Below, one piece after another: positions 12,001-20,444 of a DNA stretch of 64,000 nucleotides. The stretch is from Porites lobata. Taxonomy: Eukaryota; Cnidaria; Anthozoa; Scleractinia; Poritidae. A program made the translations under genes and the position numbers. The stretch lies in contig CALNXK010000302.1 in assembly GCA_942486035.1 (NCBI GenBank), positions 234,501-298,500 on the forward strand. Reading direction: 5' to 3'. The notes beneath the pieces were generated by a model. That model ran no database searches and was not told the DNA's origin. It was given only the letters and a program-made list of their open reading frames with translations. How positions within the stretch are numbered: position 1 is the first letter of the stretch; each line of letters begins with the position of its first letter.

Positions 12001-14061
12001 CAGAGAGTCGTTCCCAGACTGCTGAATATTTGAAGCACCATTTACGAAAACAGCGGCAGCATTTTTTAAGACAACAGAGGCACCATATACAAAGATAAAG
12101 GCACCAGTTTAACAAAATAAGAGGCACCATTAACAAGTTTAGAGGCAACATATGTGAAAACAGAGGCACCATAAACAAAAATAGAGGTACCATATACTAA
12201 GATATAGGCACCAGTTTAACAAAAACAGAGGCACCATAAACAAAAACAGAGGTACCATATACTTATAACATATAGGCACCATGTTAACACAATAGGAGGC
12301 ACCATTAAAAAAATAATAATAATAAAAATTGTAAGCACCATTTACAAAAACGAAGGCACCATTTACAAAAAACGAAGGCACCATTTACAAAAACGAAGGC
12401 ACCGTTTATGAAAACGAAGGTACCATAAACAAAATTGGAGGCACCATTTACAAAACCAGAGGCACCATTTATGAAAACAGAGGCACCATTTATGAAAACG
12501 AAGGCACCATAAACAAAATTGGAGGCACCATTTACGAAAGTAACGATAGCTGAATTTTGGCAGTAATGGCACCCCATAGTTCAGGGACTTCTTTTTTATG
12601 TGAGCAGTGCATTTGGCCGGAACATTTATGGACTCAATCCATCGGGATTAATTCTGTCTTCATTGAAATAAAAGTTGTAATATGTTGCATATTGTTTTGC
12701 AGATGATTCTAATTTGCACACCTCGACCCCTGTGAAAAGAAGCAAGTATGACGGTTCTGTCATTGCTCCACCGGTGGAAAGTCCAGTTGCTGGAATGGCT
12801 GGTGACAATAGGTAGGTGGTCATTTCGGTATTGATTTTCTGTTTCCATATTATTTCACATACCGTATTTATTCGAATAAGCGCTCAACCTCGAATTAGTG
12901 CCCACCTCGAATAAGCGCCCATCCTAAAGGCAGAGAAAGTTAATAAGCGCCCAGCCTCGAATAAGCGCCCACCCCCTCCTCCTCCCAATCAAACTCAAAT
13001 AAGCGCTCACCCCCACCCCACCCACTTGAGTGAATAAATTCTAATAAGAGACTTCCCCGAAGACGGAGTTTTCTTCAGAGTATTTTACAGAAACCTTGCT
13101 TTGTTATTAGCATTTATTGTTTTGTTGCATTTATTGTTTTGTTGCAAAATACACATTCTTCACTTGCTGAAAATGGTGAAAATTTAATAAGCGCCCAGCC
13201 TCGAATAAGCGCCCACTCTCAAGGTCCAAAAATTTAATAAGCGCCCAGGGCGGTTAATCGAATAAATACGGTATCTGTCTCGGACATAACGGTGAAGGAG
13301 CAATTGGAAGTTCTTCCTGTGATAAAAATTTTAGATGCATCAGGTTTTCATTGAGTGAATGTCTGAACATTTAATAAATCATGATGGATGAGGAAGAAAG
13401 TCTTAGTAACTATTCTTTCAAGTAGTTCAGTTTGGTATTTCCCCCGGGGGGGGGGGGGGTACTCCCTAATATGGGCTATATAGGTATGTGCGGCCCCAAA
13501 GGGTAGGGTTTTTCAGCCGTTTTGGTCATAAATTGGGTAACGATTTTTGCACTGTAGTCTTGAATGCACTTTTTTAGAAGAAGCTATTTCCTTATCATGT
13601 CCCCCTAACCTAATAAAAGCAGATAAACATTGCCTTTAACATTGGTCTGAACTAGGGAAATAATTATAAGGCAGGTCTGAAACAGGGTATTGATTTAAGG
13701 GTCAGGTCATAAATAGGGTATCAAATTTTTGGTTAGGTCATAAATAGGGTAGGGAAAATCGCAGATTTTGGTCATAAATAGGGTAAGGATTTTGGGAAGC
13801 GGTTCGCACACCCCTACCCATTGTTCTGCGAGTACCCCCCCCCCGGGGTATTTCCTTTTGCTTTCTTTCTTTCTTCTGTTAGCAAGGTATAACAGTACTT
13901 TTAGAGAGATGTTAATTGCAAATGTGCTGCACCTTTTCCACAGTGACATTGACATCACAGGCACCGACCACTCTGAGGTGACCTCAAATAGTGACAGTAG
14001 CAGCAACTCTTCTGCGACAGAGTCGTCTGCAGAAAGTGAAGATGACAACTGCTTCTTGTAA
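2..14061 (+). CDS. 3' part of an unrecognised host gene interrupted by a 12-kb transposon in an intron
   Basis: Four coding exons in matching phase can be read: 2-144, 239-306, 12703-12811 and 13944-14061 (stop TAA). The gene enters from the left edge, so its start is missing. Donors and acceptors are AAAG|GTGAG, TTTAACAG, AGCAG|GTAAC, TTTTGCAG, AATAG|GTAGG and TCCACAG, and the phases join as 2, 1, 2. The visible C-terminus (about 145 aa) starts with a basic, possibly folded segment (KSHGRIYVRRDILDTFKTLK, then FLQHLLSFEMRRQQR), goes through a Lys/Gln/Ser linker, and ends in an acidic Ser/Asp/Glu tail finishing DDNCFL. I do not recognise the family. The basic core and acidic tail could suit a nuclear protein, but that is a guess. 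The intron 307-12702 holds the large integrase/HECT transposon plus its target duplication, so the gene can only work if the whole insert is spliced out. Confidence 0.6.
239..306 (+). CDS. Host gene exon just upstream of the transposon insertion
   Basis: A 68-nt exon between TTTAACAG and a GTAACT donor, phase 2 in and phase 1 out. It reads SLKAKQAMKKSTEESSAVQQPQA. The transposon's left target duplication starts only 35 bp after this exon, so the insertion lies very close to the donor site. Confidence 0.55.
341..346. repeat. Left target-site duplication GTTCAG
   Basis: GTTCAG directly abuts the left transposon end (TATGGGG) and is repeated exactly at 12579-12584 beyond the right end. Confidence 0.85.
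347..1006 (+). repeat. Left terminal inverted repeat with minisatellite core
   Basis: It matches the inverse of 11894-12578 from the outermost base to GCAACAGTTTAT. The outer 40 bp are unique. From about 385 to 870 it is a tandem array of roughly 20-bp units of the type AATGGTGCCTCTGTTTTC. The inner part (about 938-1006) is a copy of the integrase start codon and first 23 codons (MADALASLRGLVTGEIANIC and NSL), followed here directly by a TAG stop. The left copy is about 25 bp shorter because of differences in array length. Confidence 0.85.
1007..2572. other. Transposon interior without a gene, left of the HECT stop
   Basis: No reading frame here has family features or splice-supported structure. 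It contains a G-run at about 1495-1507 and AT-rich, low-complexity stretches. It may include the 3' UTR of the HECT gene. Confidence 0.5.
2573..3073 (-). CDS. HECT gene exon 4: HECT C-lobe with catalytic cysteine
   Basis: Acceptor TGTCTTTCAG, then NDNKMRVIQS..., 166 codons and TAA. It contains FLTFATGAPCLP, matching the HECT 'F-x-TG-x3-LP' region, and the TC-x4-LP catalytic motif. The cysteine codon is at 2678-2680. Confidence 0.8.
   Translation of the reverse strand, partial: NDNKMRVIQSLIVHDAIGKPKILLDQLREGLQTLGFGSRMQVYPELFKELFVAGEKEMKGSDVKEILMFPSEMSDAEKTIMEHMTEFIVGATPDILKAFLTFATGAPCLPEFGLGRIRIEFEDAGSIFSSTCTKNVTLPRSFPDKDTFLAALQAVCDNSGKAFTSI
2573..8659 (-). CDS. CUE-HECT ubiquitin ligase carried by the transposon
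   Basis: Predicted E3 ubiquitin ligase of about 681 aa in four minus-strand exons: 8659-7913, 5356-4646, 4128-4042 and 3073-2573. All junctions are phase 0 with GT-AG borders, and no stop or frameshift is seen. The start may be at 8659 or at the in-frame ATG at 8641 (MAEDLAQAARMLSRAAERL). Order of parts: a basic Ser-rich N-terminus; a C-x2-C-x11-H-x3-C finger near residue 222; a CUE-type ubiquitin-binding segment near 265-302 (SEMFPDKS ... AVMSLL); the HECT N-lobe (IVYSGQPAADTGGVIRQFY, GGPGFPIF); and the C-lobe with the catalytic-type motif SSTCTKNVTLP. The cysteine is about residue 647, 34 from the C-terminus, the usual spacing for the HECT thioester cysteine. The HECT part resembles G2E3-like proteins. 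The target is unknown; stabilising or removing integrase or host factors is only a hypothesis. Confidence 0.8.
3378..3523. repeat. Palindromic small transposon (MITE)
   Basis: Nearly perfect fold-back starting GGCCCCAGTTGTTCAAACG and ending with its inverse GGGGCC. Inner units of the type GGATAGTG/CACTATCC form a long hairpin. A degenerate related piece follows at about 3600-3660. It lies in intron 3 of the HECT gene. Confidence 0.7.
3873..4010. repeat. Fold-back element
   Basis: The arms GGATCAGTTAAGGTTTCTGG and CCAGAAACCTTGACTGACCC are inverse. The centre repeats CCCTCCCCTAACC against GGTTAGGGGAGGGG. It sits 31 bp downstream of HECT exon 3 within the intron. Confidence 0.65.
4042..4128 (-). 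CDS. HECT gene exon 3: short linker exon
   Basis: 29 codons, phase 0 at both ends, donor ACT|GTAAGT. It reads VAEVADVSELDKEETTSVLS and onward to SMTLT. A second acceptor 7 bp further in would give an early stop, so the outer AG was chosen. Confidence 0.6.
4646..5356 (-). CDS. HECT gene exon 2: CUE domain and HECT N-lobe
   Basis: 237 codons between acceptor CTTCAG and donor AAG|GTAATG. The CUE-like helix bundle keeps the MFP motif and the closing LL pair. An acidic linker (TDDDDAND) follows, then the N-lobe with the D-x-GG motif and FPIFS. Phase 0 on both sides. Confidence 0.8.
5957..6436. mobile_element. mariner-type MITE, copy 1 (CCGTAAA ends, TA duplication)
   Basis: Ends CCGTAAATGCTCAAATTAGC and its inverse (GCTAATTCAAGCTTTTACGG), flanked by TA on both sides. 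The outer 90 bp are GC-rich direct variants of AATTAGCGCCCCCC. It lies in HECT intron 1. A longer copy is at 9491-10121. Confidence 0.7.
6437..7912. other. HECT gene intron 1, no gene seen
   Basis: AT-rich intron sequence between the MITE and exon 1. No frame shows a known domain. Confidence 0.5.
7913..8659 (-). CDS. HECT gene exon 1: basic N-terminus and C2HC-like finger
   Basis: 249 codons if the ATG at 8659 is used. It ends in codon CAG before GTAAGC. It has a Lys/Arg-rich stretch (SVKRKASETTTKTKRKEII) that could be a nuclear signal, and a Cys/His finger near the end. The middle part (IRDRVLENFPQLQAAGGFD onward) is a conserved-looking globular region that I cannot name. Confidence 0.75.
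8660..9490. other. Region upstream of the HECT start, no gene seen
   Basis: Short frames on the minus strand here lack any recognisable domain or codon bias. The HECT promoter should lie in the right-hand side as read from its ATG (8660 upward), but no clear TATA box is visible. Confidence 0.4.
9491..10121. mobile_element. mariner-type MITE, copy 2, with a nested insertion
   Basis: Same ends and inner sequence as 5957-6436 (shared GAGAATGACCCAT and CAGATGTTAAAGA blocks), flanked by TA. It is longer because a fragment at about 9676-9831 interrupts the block CTCTGACAATAG that is continuous in copy 1. Confidence 0.7.
9676..9831. mobile_element. Small inverted-end element nested in MITE copy 2
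   Basis: Begins AGACCTTTCTCATGCAGC and ends with the inverse-type CGCTACATGTTAAAGGTCT. Comparison with MITE copy 1 shows this block is extra. The ends resemble those of the fold-back at 18058-18507 (AGACCTTTTTACC). A target duplication is not clear. Confidence 0.5.
10122..10528. other. Gap between MITE copy 2 and the integrase stop
   Basis: No gene is seen; probable 3' UTR or spacer of the integrase gene. Confidence 0.4.
10529..11963 (-). pseudogene. DDE integrase/transposase of the large transposon, three frameshifts
   Basis: Reads from ATG 11963 (inside the right terminal repeat) to a stop at 10529, about 478 aa if the frames are followed. N-terminal residues carry a helix-turn-helix (VPQIARLLKVSTRTIERRL). 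The core has the acidic triad: Asp in WHFDGNHK (codon 11306-11308), Asp in RCDRGGEN (11134-11136) and Glu in NQRIERLW (near 11027). The last two are 35 residues apart, the DD35E spacing of IS3-type and retroviral integrases. Frame breaks occur near 11344-11347 and 11275-11279 (one extra base in A/T runs) and near 11058-11064. All three acidic residues survive, so decay is recent or the breaks are assembly errors in homopolymers. The C-terminal part (11030-10529) is an open frame of the same family. It should cut and join the transposon ends. Confidence 0.75.
11894..12578 (-). repeat. Right terminal inverted repeat with minisatellite core and integrase start
   Basis: Inverse copy of the left repeat. 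The array (about 12050-12535) is slightly longer than on the left. Its inner edge contains the real integrase start codon (ATG at 11961-11963 on the minus strand), so the repeat probably also holds the integrase promoter or 5' UTR. Confidence 0.85.
12579..12584. repeat. Right target-site duplication GTTCAG
   Basis: Exact copy of the hexamer at 341-346, immediately after the CCCCATA right end of the transposon. Confidence 0.85.
12703..12811 (+). CDS. Host gene exon just downstream of the transposon insertion
   Basis: A 109-nt exon after TATTGTTTTGCAG, phase 1 in and phase 2 out. It reads DDSNLHTSTPVKRSKYDGSV and onward to GMAGDN. It joins in frame to the exon at 239-306 across the 12.4-kb intron, which is the main reason to treat the two as one gene. 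Confidence 0.55.
12862..13271. mobile_element. mariner-type MITE (CCGTATTTATTCG ends, TA duplication)
   Basis: Ends CCGTATTTATTCGAATAAGC and its inverse, TA on both sides. Inside are repeated AATAAGCGCCCACC blocks near both ends. It is similar in style to, but distinct from, the CCGTAAA family. It lies in a host-gene intron. Confidence 0.7.
13441..13847. mobile_element. Small element with CCCCCGGGG ends
   Basis: The left end CCCCCGGGG-run-GTACTC is the inverse of the right end GAGTAC-run-CCCCGGG, and both are flanked by GTATTT (13435-13440 and 13848-13853). The inside holds several copies of GGTCATAAATAGGGTA. The G/C runs may form structure and may be miscounted in the assembly. Confidence 0.6.
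13944..14061 (+). CDS. Host gene terminal coding exon, acidic Ser-rich tail
   Basis: Acceptor CTTTTCCACAG at 13933-13943. The exon reads DIDITGTDHSEVTSNSDSSS and ends in ESEDDNCFL and TAA at 14059-14061. The tail is Ser/Asp/Glu rich. A possible polyadenylation hexamer AATAAA lies near 14890, which would imply a long 3' UTR. Confidence 0.55.
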
Positions 14062-16756
14062 ACAAAAGATTGTGACAGGCCTACACGGACTCCCCTAGTG
14101 AGTTGTGATAGCGATGCATTCAAGCCTTAACTTAAGCGACTTGAGCAGGGTGTCTTTCTAGACTGAAAGCCTTTACAAAGATTGTGAAGACTTGCGATAA
14201 CCCGTACGAAATCTTATGGCCTGACTGAGCCACAATAGGGCCTTAATAAGGCCTTAAATGGAAACAGAGAGCAAAAGATCAACCAAAGCTGAACCTAACA
14301 GCCTGAGCCAAAAAAAATTTGTTTCCTTTTTTGTTTCTAATTCCAACACCATGAACAAAAAGCGACCAAATTCAGGCAAAATATTTTAGGTTGTAAATTT
14401 GGTCGACAGTTAAACCCCAAATGTGAACCAAAATCGCTTTGGGCTGTTATTTAGGCTCTCATTTTGAACGCTCTACGACCTTAAAGCAGGCAAAATTTTT
14501 TTAGTCGTAGATTAGGTCGCTCATGTTGGAAGCCGACTGAGGCTGTAATTTTGGTGTTGATCAGTTCGGTCGAACCAGCGAATTACAGTGAAGTCGATGT
14601 GGAGCCACCAGAAAAAGGTGTAAGGGAGACATTAAATATTAGCAAAACTTTAATTAAATAGACCTAACGCAAGAGATTTTTGCAAACAAAAACGAGAAAT
14701 ATCAGATTAGTTTTTTAACTCAACTGAACTAAACATTTACAGATACAATACGTACCTACAAAGTTGATTCCCTCACCTTGCAAGTAAGACTAATCTCTTT
14801 CTATTTTATTTGCAATTAAATTTGCAAACATAATTGACGCACCTGACGATAGACAAATCCACGCCGTGCATGCACGAAACCAAATACAATAAATGAATGT
14901 TTTGTCCCTGAAGACTTCCGACCAGTTAAAGCTGGATTTAAATAGCTATATATGATGTATTTGAATCGTGGTGGTACCATATTAAAAAGCTTCTACAATT
15001 ACTACAGTAAAAAGGGTTTTACTATGGAAAAATTTTCGTGACATTGTCTTTACGTTACCGTAGTAAACCTGACAGGTCCACTTGAAACTTTCCATGCGTT
15101 GTTTTTGCGTGATCGCGTTTCTTGATTTCTCAAAAACCCTGTCTCGATATGTTCACGTGGCCTTAGAGACACATGATGATTGGTTAGTTTATTTTGGCGG
15201 GCATTTGGGGTTCATCGTAAGAGAAAAACGTTTGTGTCTTCTCCTGTAAACGTTTTCCCGATCTAAGTTACATTGAAACTTAACATTTGTAAGTTTGAAA
15301 ATTAGTTTTCATTACTGCATCTATTTTGGTTCGGACAAAAGTCTCGGCATTGTGCCCAAAAAGTCCCAAAAGTCGCTGTGCCTTGCAACTAGGACCGTTT
15401 GAAGCGAGGCAAGAAGCTGAAGTGAAAATGTGCAGGACAAAGGTTTGTCAGTATAATTTTTAAAACTGCCGATAAAGATAAGCTTGTGTGTTTTAAGTTG
15501 TATTTAAGGTTAGTGTTTTTTCTTCATAGATCGTGCATCATGTTAAACGTTCGTAGCCCTTTCTTTTGGCGGCCAGTAAACAGGTCATGACTGTTTGAAA
15601 ACGCAGAAGTCTTCTTGGAAACATGTTTATCTCTATGATATAGGGCTTAAAACCTGCCTAACAAACCAGTTAAATATTGTTCTGGAACAATTTCCTAAAG
15701 CACACGGCTGTATTTGCTGGTTGTGGGCAACACAGGAAGAACTAAATAACAGAAATCCTGAGAGGAAATAGCTCCGTATAAAATAGTATCACTTTGTTTT
15801 TGGTATTAGTACGGGTCGCGTGTCAAAGACGTTATCGAGCTTGTGAGAGTAAAAGGTATAATGCGTGGAATTTGTGATCGTCGCAGTGCTGGTGCTCATC
15901 TATGTGAAGGAATAATATTCAGAAAATCTCTTTGTAATTTTTGAAGAAATGCACGAACAGTCTGTAGCAAGTGCACTTTGTACGTGATGTGAATTCGTGA
16001 TTTATACATTCAAAACGACGCGTGACCCGGTTTCGTTCTTTGATGTAATATTTTTTGTAGAAAAATTCTGGTAGCAATGTATTTAAATTTGCTATACTGC
16101 ATTAAAAATCCAGTTGATGTTTCATTTGTAGCGATTTTCATACAAACGTTTGTCAATTATTTAATACTAACTTTAGCTTGCTTATCTATTTATCTACCTT
16201 GAAAATGTACATTTGGCACGCAATCTCGAGTTTGCCGGTGTCGAGTTACTGTTGAGTGAAATCTTGACCAAAAAATGGTTGGATCTCAGCCTCAATTACA
16301 GCGTAATTTTGGCCCAAATGTGGCCTAATTTAGCTCGAACCGGATTACAGAAATATGCAGCGTGGAGACAGCGGTCATTATCGTGTTACCGTTCAGCCAA
16401 AATGACAGCATAATTTGGGCCCAATTTTGGCCCAGTTTTTGCATCACTGTAGTGTAGTTAGGATTTGGGTTCTATTTTGGTTTATTTTGTGGCCCAAATA
16501 TTTATGTTTCAGTGAGGCTCGTTTTGGTTCATCTTTGGTTGAACTTTTTAAGGCCCTATTTTGGTTTATTTCCGTCCGGGTTTGGCTGAAAATTATGGCC
16601 TAATTTACCTTCTGGCTAGAGCGTTAATTTTGGTACGGGAAGCGTTCTTCATTTGCAATACCAATATATTTTTTTCCTATATATCTATTTCCACGATTTT
16701 AGCGTGAAAAATTACTTAATTCTGTCTGCAAAGCAAAGCAAATTAGGGGTGTTACG
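14062..16756. other. No gene seen; 3' UTR and degenerate repeats
   Basis: The first part is probably 3' UTR of the host gene (AATAAA near 14890). About 14270-14600 and 16222-16620 show diffuse repeats of the type GGCCTAATTTTGGCCC. No frame of note. Confidence 0.4.
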
Positions 16757-17165
16757 AAAACTCAGACCTCGAAAACACAGATCTCAGACCCCGAAAAACT
16801 CAGACCCCTGGGCGCACTGAAAACACAGACCCCCCGAAAAACTCAGACCCCCTGGGTGTATCGAAAACACAGACCCCCCAAAAATCTCTGACCCCCTGGG
16901 TGTATCGAAAACACAGACCCCCCCAAAATCTCAGACCCCCTGAGTGTATCGAAAACACAGACCCCCTGAGTATATCGAAAACACAGACCCCCTGGGTGTA
17001 TCAAAAACTCAGACTCCCCGGGTGTATCGAAAACACCGACCCCCGAAAAATTCGGAGCACTGGATGTCTCGAAAACTCAGACCCCCTGGTTTTCTCGAAA
17101 ACGCAGACCCCCGAAAAACTCAGACCCCCCGAGAAAGTCAGACCCCTGGATGTCTTAAAAAATTC
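16757..17165. repeat. Minisatellite, ~26-bp unit
   Basis: Tandem units of the type GAAAACACAGACCCCCTGGG plus TGTATC, about 14 copies with drift and some short units. Purine/pyrimidine skewed. The frames through it are repeat artefacts. Confidence 0.8.
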
Positions 17166-18057
17166 AGACTCTAAATTCAATATTTTTCAAATATTATGAC
17201 TAACTCAGACCGCGAGCAGTCTCTCTCTTTTTCGCATCCATTCGTTATAGCCTGTGTACAGCCCCACCCTCTCCCCCAAGGGAGGAGGCCCCTGTACACA
17301 GCCGAGTTCATTAAAGAAAAAAATTAGTGAATAAGAACTGCATAATGATTTTTCTTATTTGCTCATTTCCCTAAGTTGGTTCATAAATTAACCAGGTTCA
17401 TATATTTTCTAAAAAAAGAAAGAAAGACTGCTTTCTGACCAGGGCAAAGACTTAGTAAAAAATTGAGTGGAAGGCGATTTGGGGCCACAAAATAGGTTTC
17501 GCTCATATTTTTTCCATGGACTGTTTTCATAGATTGGAGAAATTTTATTCTGTAAAGATTTTTTGGGGGCAATTTCTTTTGCACCGCATGCGGATTGGAA
17601 GAGGCAACATAGCGAATTTTGTCAAGAGTTTAACTGTTTTCTCCGGACGGAAGAGTTTATCTCAAGGCTTGCAATACCCTAGTAATATATAATGATCCTT
17701 TATCTTTAAAATTATATGGGTTTGAATCATCAACACTCTTTAGAATAATAACAATGAGGAAACAAACTTGACCCCTTTGATCCATTTGATGAAATACACG
17801 ATTTTAGGCAAATTCAGTGGATTTAATCTCAAAAGAGGCTCTCCTTTTCATGCTCTACCGAACATCATTACAAAGTTCCATTCTTCAGCTACTGAATTAT
17901 GTTAAAAGATTTGGTGACCATCAAGTTTCCGTCACGGTATGAGAGATGAAAATTGCCCTACTTGGTTAAATCGTCCGTATTCCCGTGAGAAACCACAGCC
18001 AGAAATGGGATTTATTATGCCAACTTCAAATTGTTCACTGCTTAAGAATGACTTAAT
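17166..18057. other. No gene seen
   Basis: Unique-looking AT-rich DNA. A GC-rich hairpin-like pair GTGTACAGCCC / GGCCCCTGTACACAGCC lies at about 17255-17303. Confidence 0.4.
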
Positions 18058-18507
18058 AGACCTTTTTACCGATACGGCGGCCATACTGAATTAATTCGAT
18101 TTAAGGAGTATTATAGGATCCCCTGGGAGCATGAGCACATTTCGTTCGTACTTTCGAGCGCTTTTCGGGACATTTTTTCTTAACGTTTTCTTAGAATAAG
18201 ATTGTAATGGGAAAAAAGATCCTTGTGCCGTGTTTGGATGTAATAATGATCGCCTTTTTCCCGAGAAATATACAGTGAAAGACCATATTTCTAATACTAA
18301 ACTAGAAAAAGGCGATCATTATTACATCCAAACACGGCACAAGGATCTTTTTTCCCATTACAATCGTATTCTAAGAAAACTTTACGAAAAGATGTCCCGG
18401 AAAGCGCTCGAAAATACAAATGAAATGTGCTCATGCCCCCTCGGCATCCTATAATACTCCTTAAATCGAATTAATTCAATATGGCCGCCGTATCGGTGAA
18501 AAGGTCT
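18058..18507. mobile_element. 450-bp fold-back element with a mirrored coding fragment
   Basis: Two arms of about 200 bp are inverse: the left begins AGACCTTTTTACCGATACGG and the right ends CCGTATCGGTGAAAAGGTCT, around a spacer of about 45 bp. Each arm contains a stretch that, in frame, reads DPCAVFGCNNDRLFPEKYTV, like the first Cys-x-Cys part of a THAP/zinc-finger-type domain. In the arms it appears in both orientations. Probably a MITE that captured a gene fragment. Confidence 0.7.
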
Positions 18508-19493
18508 TGCTTTAAAATCGTGGCCACTTTGAATGATATGATGGCGGTTGGAAATCTTCATTCTTATGCAGTGAACAATTTGAAGTAGGCATATATTCGA
18601 TTTCTGGTCATTTCTGGCTTTGGTTTCTCACAATCCTTCTCGACACTCGAGAAGCTCGGATCTGATTCTGATCCTCGGCTGCATGACCTCTAACCTTCTT
18701 GTTCTTGAGCCTCTCCACGTTTTATTATTGGGCTGCCCACGGATCAGGTTTCCCGTCCCCCTTTCCCTGCGTTGTTGCTAATCTTCTGATTTTTGAGGGG
18801 AATGGGGGGGGGGGGAATTTCAGATAAAAATTGTCGTAAGGGAACCATCGTCTTTTCTAAATCAAATAAGCCCCCGGCCTCTATTAAGCTCCCCGCCCCC
18901 CCAAATGGGCTTGAAATAAATAAGCCCCGGGGGGGGGCTTAATGACAAACTAGCCTGGCTTCAGAGGTTCGTTCTTGAAATACCCAGGAACTGCTGATAA
19001 GGAAAGGACCATTAAAAAAGTCATAGGAGGAGGGGTGGGGGAAAGAGGGAAGGAGCAAAATAGAACCCTGCTTGAAAGCCAATGATCCACCTGGCGAAAA
19101 GGCCGAAATGTATAAAAAATGTCTGCATTATTTAACCAGGGTTTCCACCACACTTAATTTTTTTTCGAATTAAAGTTGTTCCGATCAGTGTGAGCCTTTG
19201 TCAGGTAATACTGCAATGCCAGCTGTATTTATTCGAAAGGGCAAGAGAGCCGAAATCTCAGTTATAAAGGAGGATGAACATAATAAAATATTACTACCAC
19301 TACAGGTTCCCGAACATGTAAAACTATACACATGATTCTTGCTCTTACGCCACTCAAACTAGGATTCTACTCTTTCGGCAGGGCTTGTTCTCCGGAAACG
19401 AGAGGGATGAGCGGGATACGGAGTCCAGTTGTAACATCACGTAGCCTGTTCCAGACTGTCGGTTACCAGGTTACGTGCATGCATATTACTGTA
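18508..19493. other. No gene seen; fragment of AATAAGCCCCC repeat
   Basis: About 18860-18950 is a degenerate AATAAGCCCCC-type piece with a G run. The rest has no supported feature. Confidence 0.4.
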
Positions 19494-19755
19494 TCTTTGA
19501 TCACGTTCATCGAACTTTTGTCGACTATTAAACGTCAACTCTGTCGGTTGTACACACTACTCTGTCAGTTGTGTACATTATTTACTCGGTCAGCTGTAAA
19601 CATTTACTCTGTCGTTTGTACACACCACAAGGTCAGTTGTGAACATCATTTAATCGGTCAGTTGTAAACATTTGCTCTGTCGGTCAGTTGTGTACATTAT
19701 TTACTCGGTAAGTTGTAAACGGCATTTACTCTGTCGGTTGTACACGCTACAATAT
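19494..19755 (-). repeat. Minisatellite array (TCTGTCAGTTGTAAACATT type), inverted copy
   Basis: About 10 units of 20-25 bp such as CTCTGTCAGTTGTGTACATT and CTCGGTCAGTTGTAAACATT. It is the inverse orientation of the array at 23495-24030. Confidence 0.75.
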
Positions 19756-20444
19756 GTAAAAACTAAAATCTTAAACTAAGGCTCCCCGCGTCTTACCTAA
19801 GATCGTCACTTTTTTAACATATCATTTAAGAGGAGTGACATCTTAAAGTGATCTTAAAGAAATTTTAAGATGTTTTTTGTTAGTTTGAAATCTTCAAGTG
19901 GTGGGCATCTTACTTAAGAAGCAAATTTAGATATAATTTAATTTTACTTAAAAGTATGTTCTGTGACTTCTGTATACCTACAAAACGTTCTTCTTTCTGG
20001 AATTTCGTAACTCAGCTCAAACTCTGCATAAATTTGTTGGGAAGCCATTTGATGAAAACTGAAATGAAAGGCAACTCCGATGCTATCGTGTTTTAAACTC
20101 ATGTTATAGATGATTTAAGACAAGACAATAGACAGAAAAACTATTTCTTGAAAATTTTTATTTAATTCTGGAACAGATGTATTCGTCCTTTTAAACTTCG
20201 CATCACAATTCGATCATCGATCCGCACTGACACGCGAAAGCATGATCCAGCTAAGTCGAGCACGCGGCAATTAAAGTTCAGCACTAAACCTTCTGAAAAG
20301 GTGTACAGAACATGTATAAGAAAATTCATATTAAAAACGCAATTTTCTTAATCATGATGTACAAAATGTACCTGCAATTCTTTTAAAACTTCACTGACTG
20401 CCACGGTTAAATTTCAAGACAATGACTAGCGCATCATGATTACA

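Larger units (their letters stand above)
347..12578. mobile_element. 12.2-kb DDE-integrase plus CUE-HECT DNA transposon with long terminal inverted repeats (IS3EU-like?)
   Basis: Both ends are precise. The left end starts TATGGGGTGCCATTACCG at 347 and the right end finishes with the inverse, CAGTAATGGCACCCCATA, at 12578. Both ends are flanked by the direct repeat GTTCAG (341-346 and 12579-12584), a 6-bp target-site duplication. Inverted repeats run about 660 bp (347-1006) and 685 bp (11894-12578). Two genes on the minus strand fill the interior: a DDE integrase (10529-11963, frameshifted) and a CUE-HECT ubiquitin ligase (2573-8659, four exons, frame intact). From memory, 6-bp duplications and TAY...RTA ends with an IS3-type integrase match the eukaryotic IS3EU group, so the family name is tentative. 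The boundaries are seen directly; present activity is unlikely given the broken integrase. Confidence 0.85.

Noticed and set aside
16900..17199. 99-aa frame of Pro/Arg-rich repeats
   Set aside because: Direct translation of the 26-bp minisatellite; no start context or other support.
18230..18454. 74-aa plus-strand frame in the fold-back
   Set aside because: It crosses the hairpin loop and reads the arms out of the conserved CAVFGC frame.
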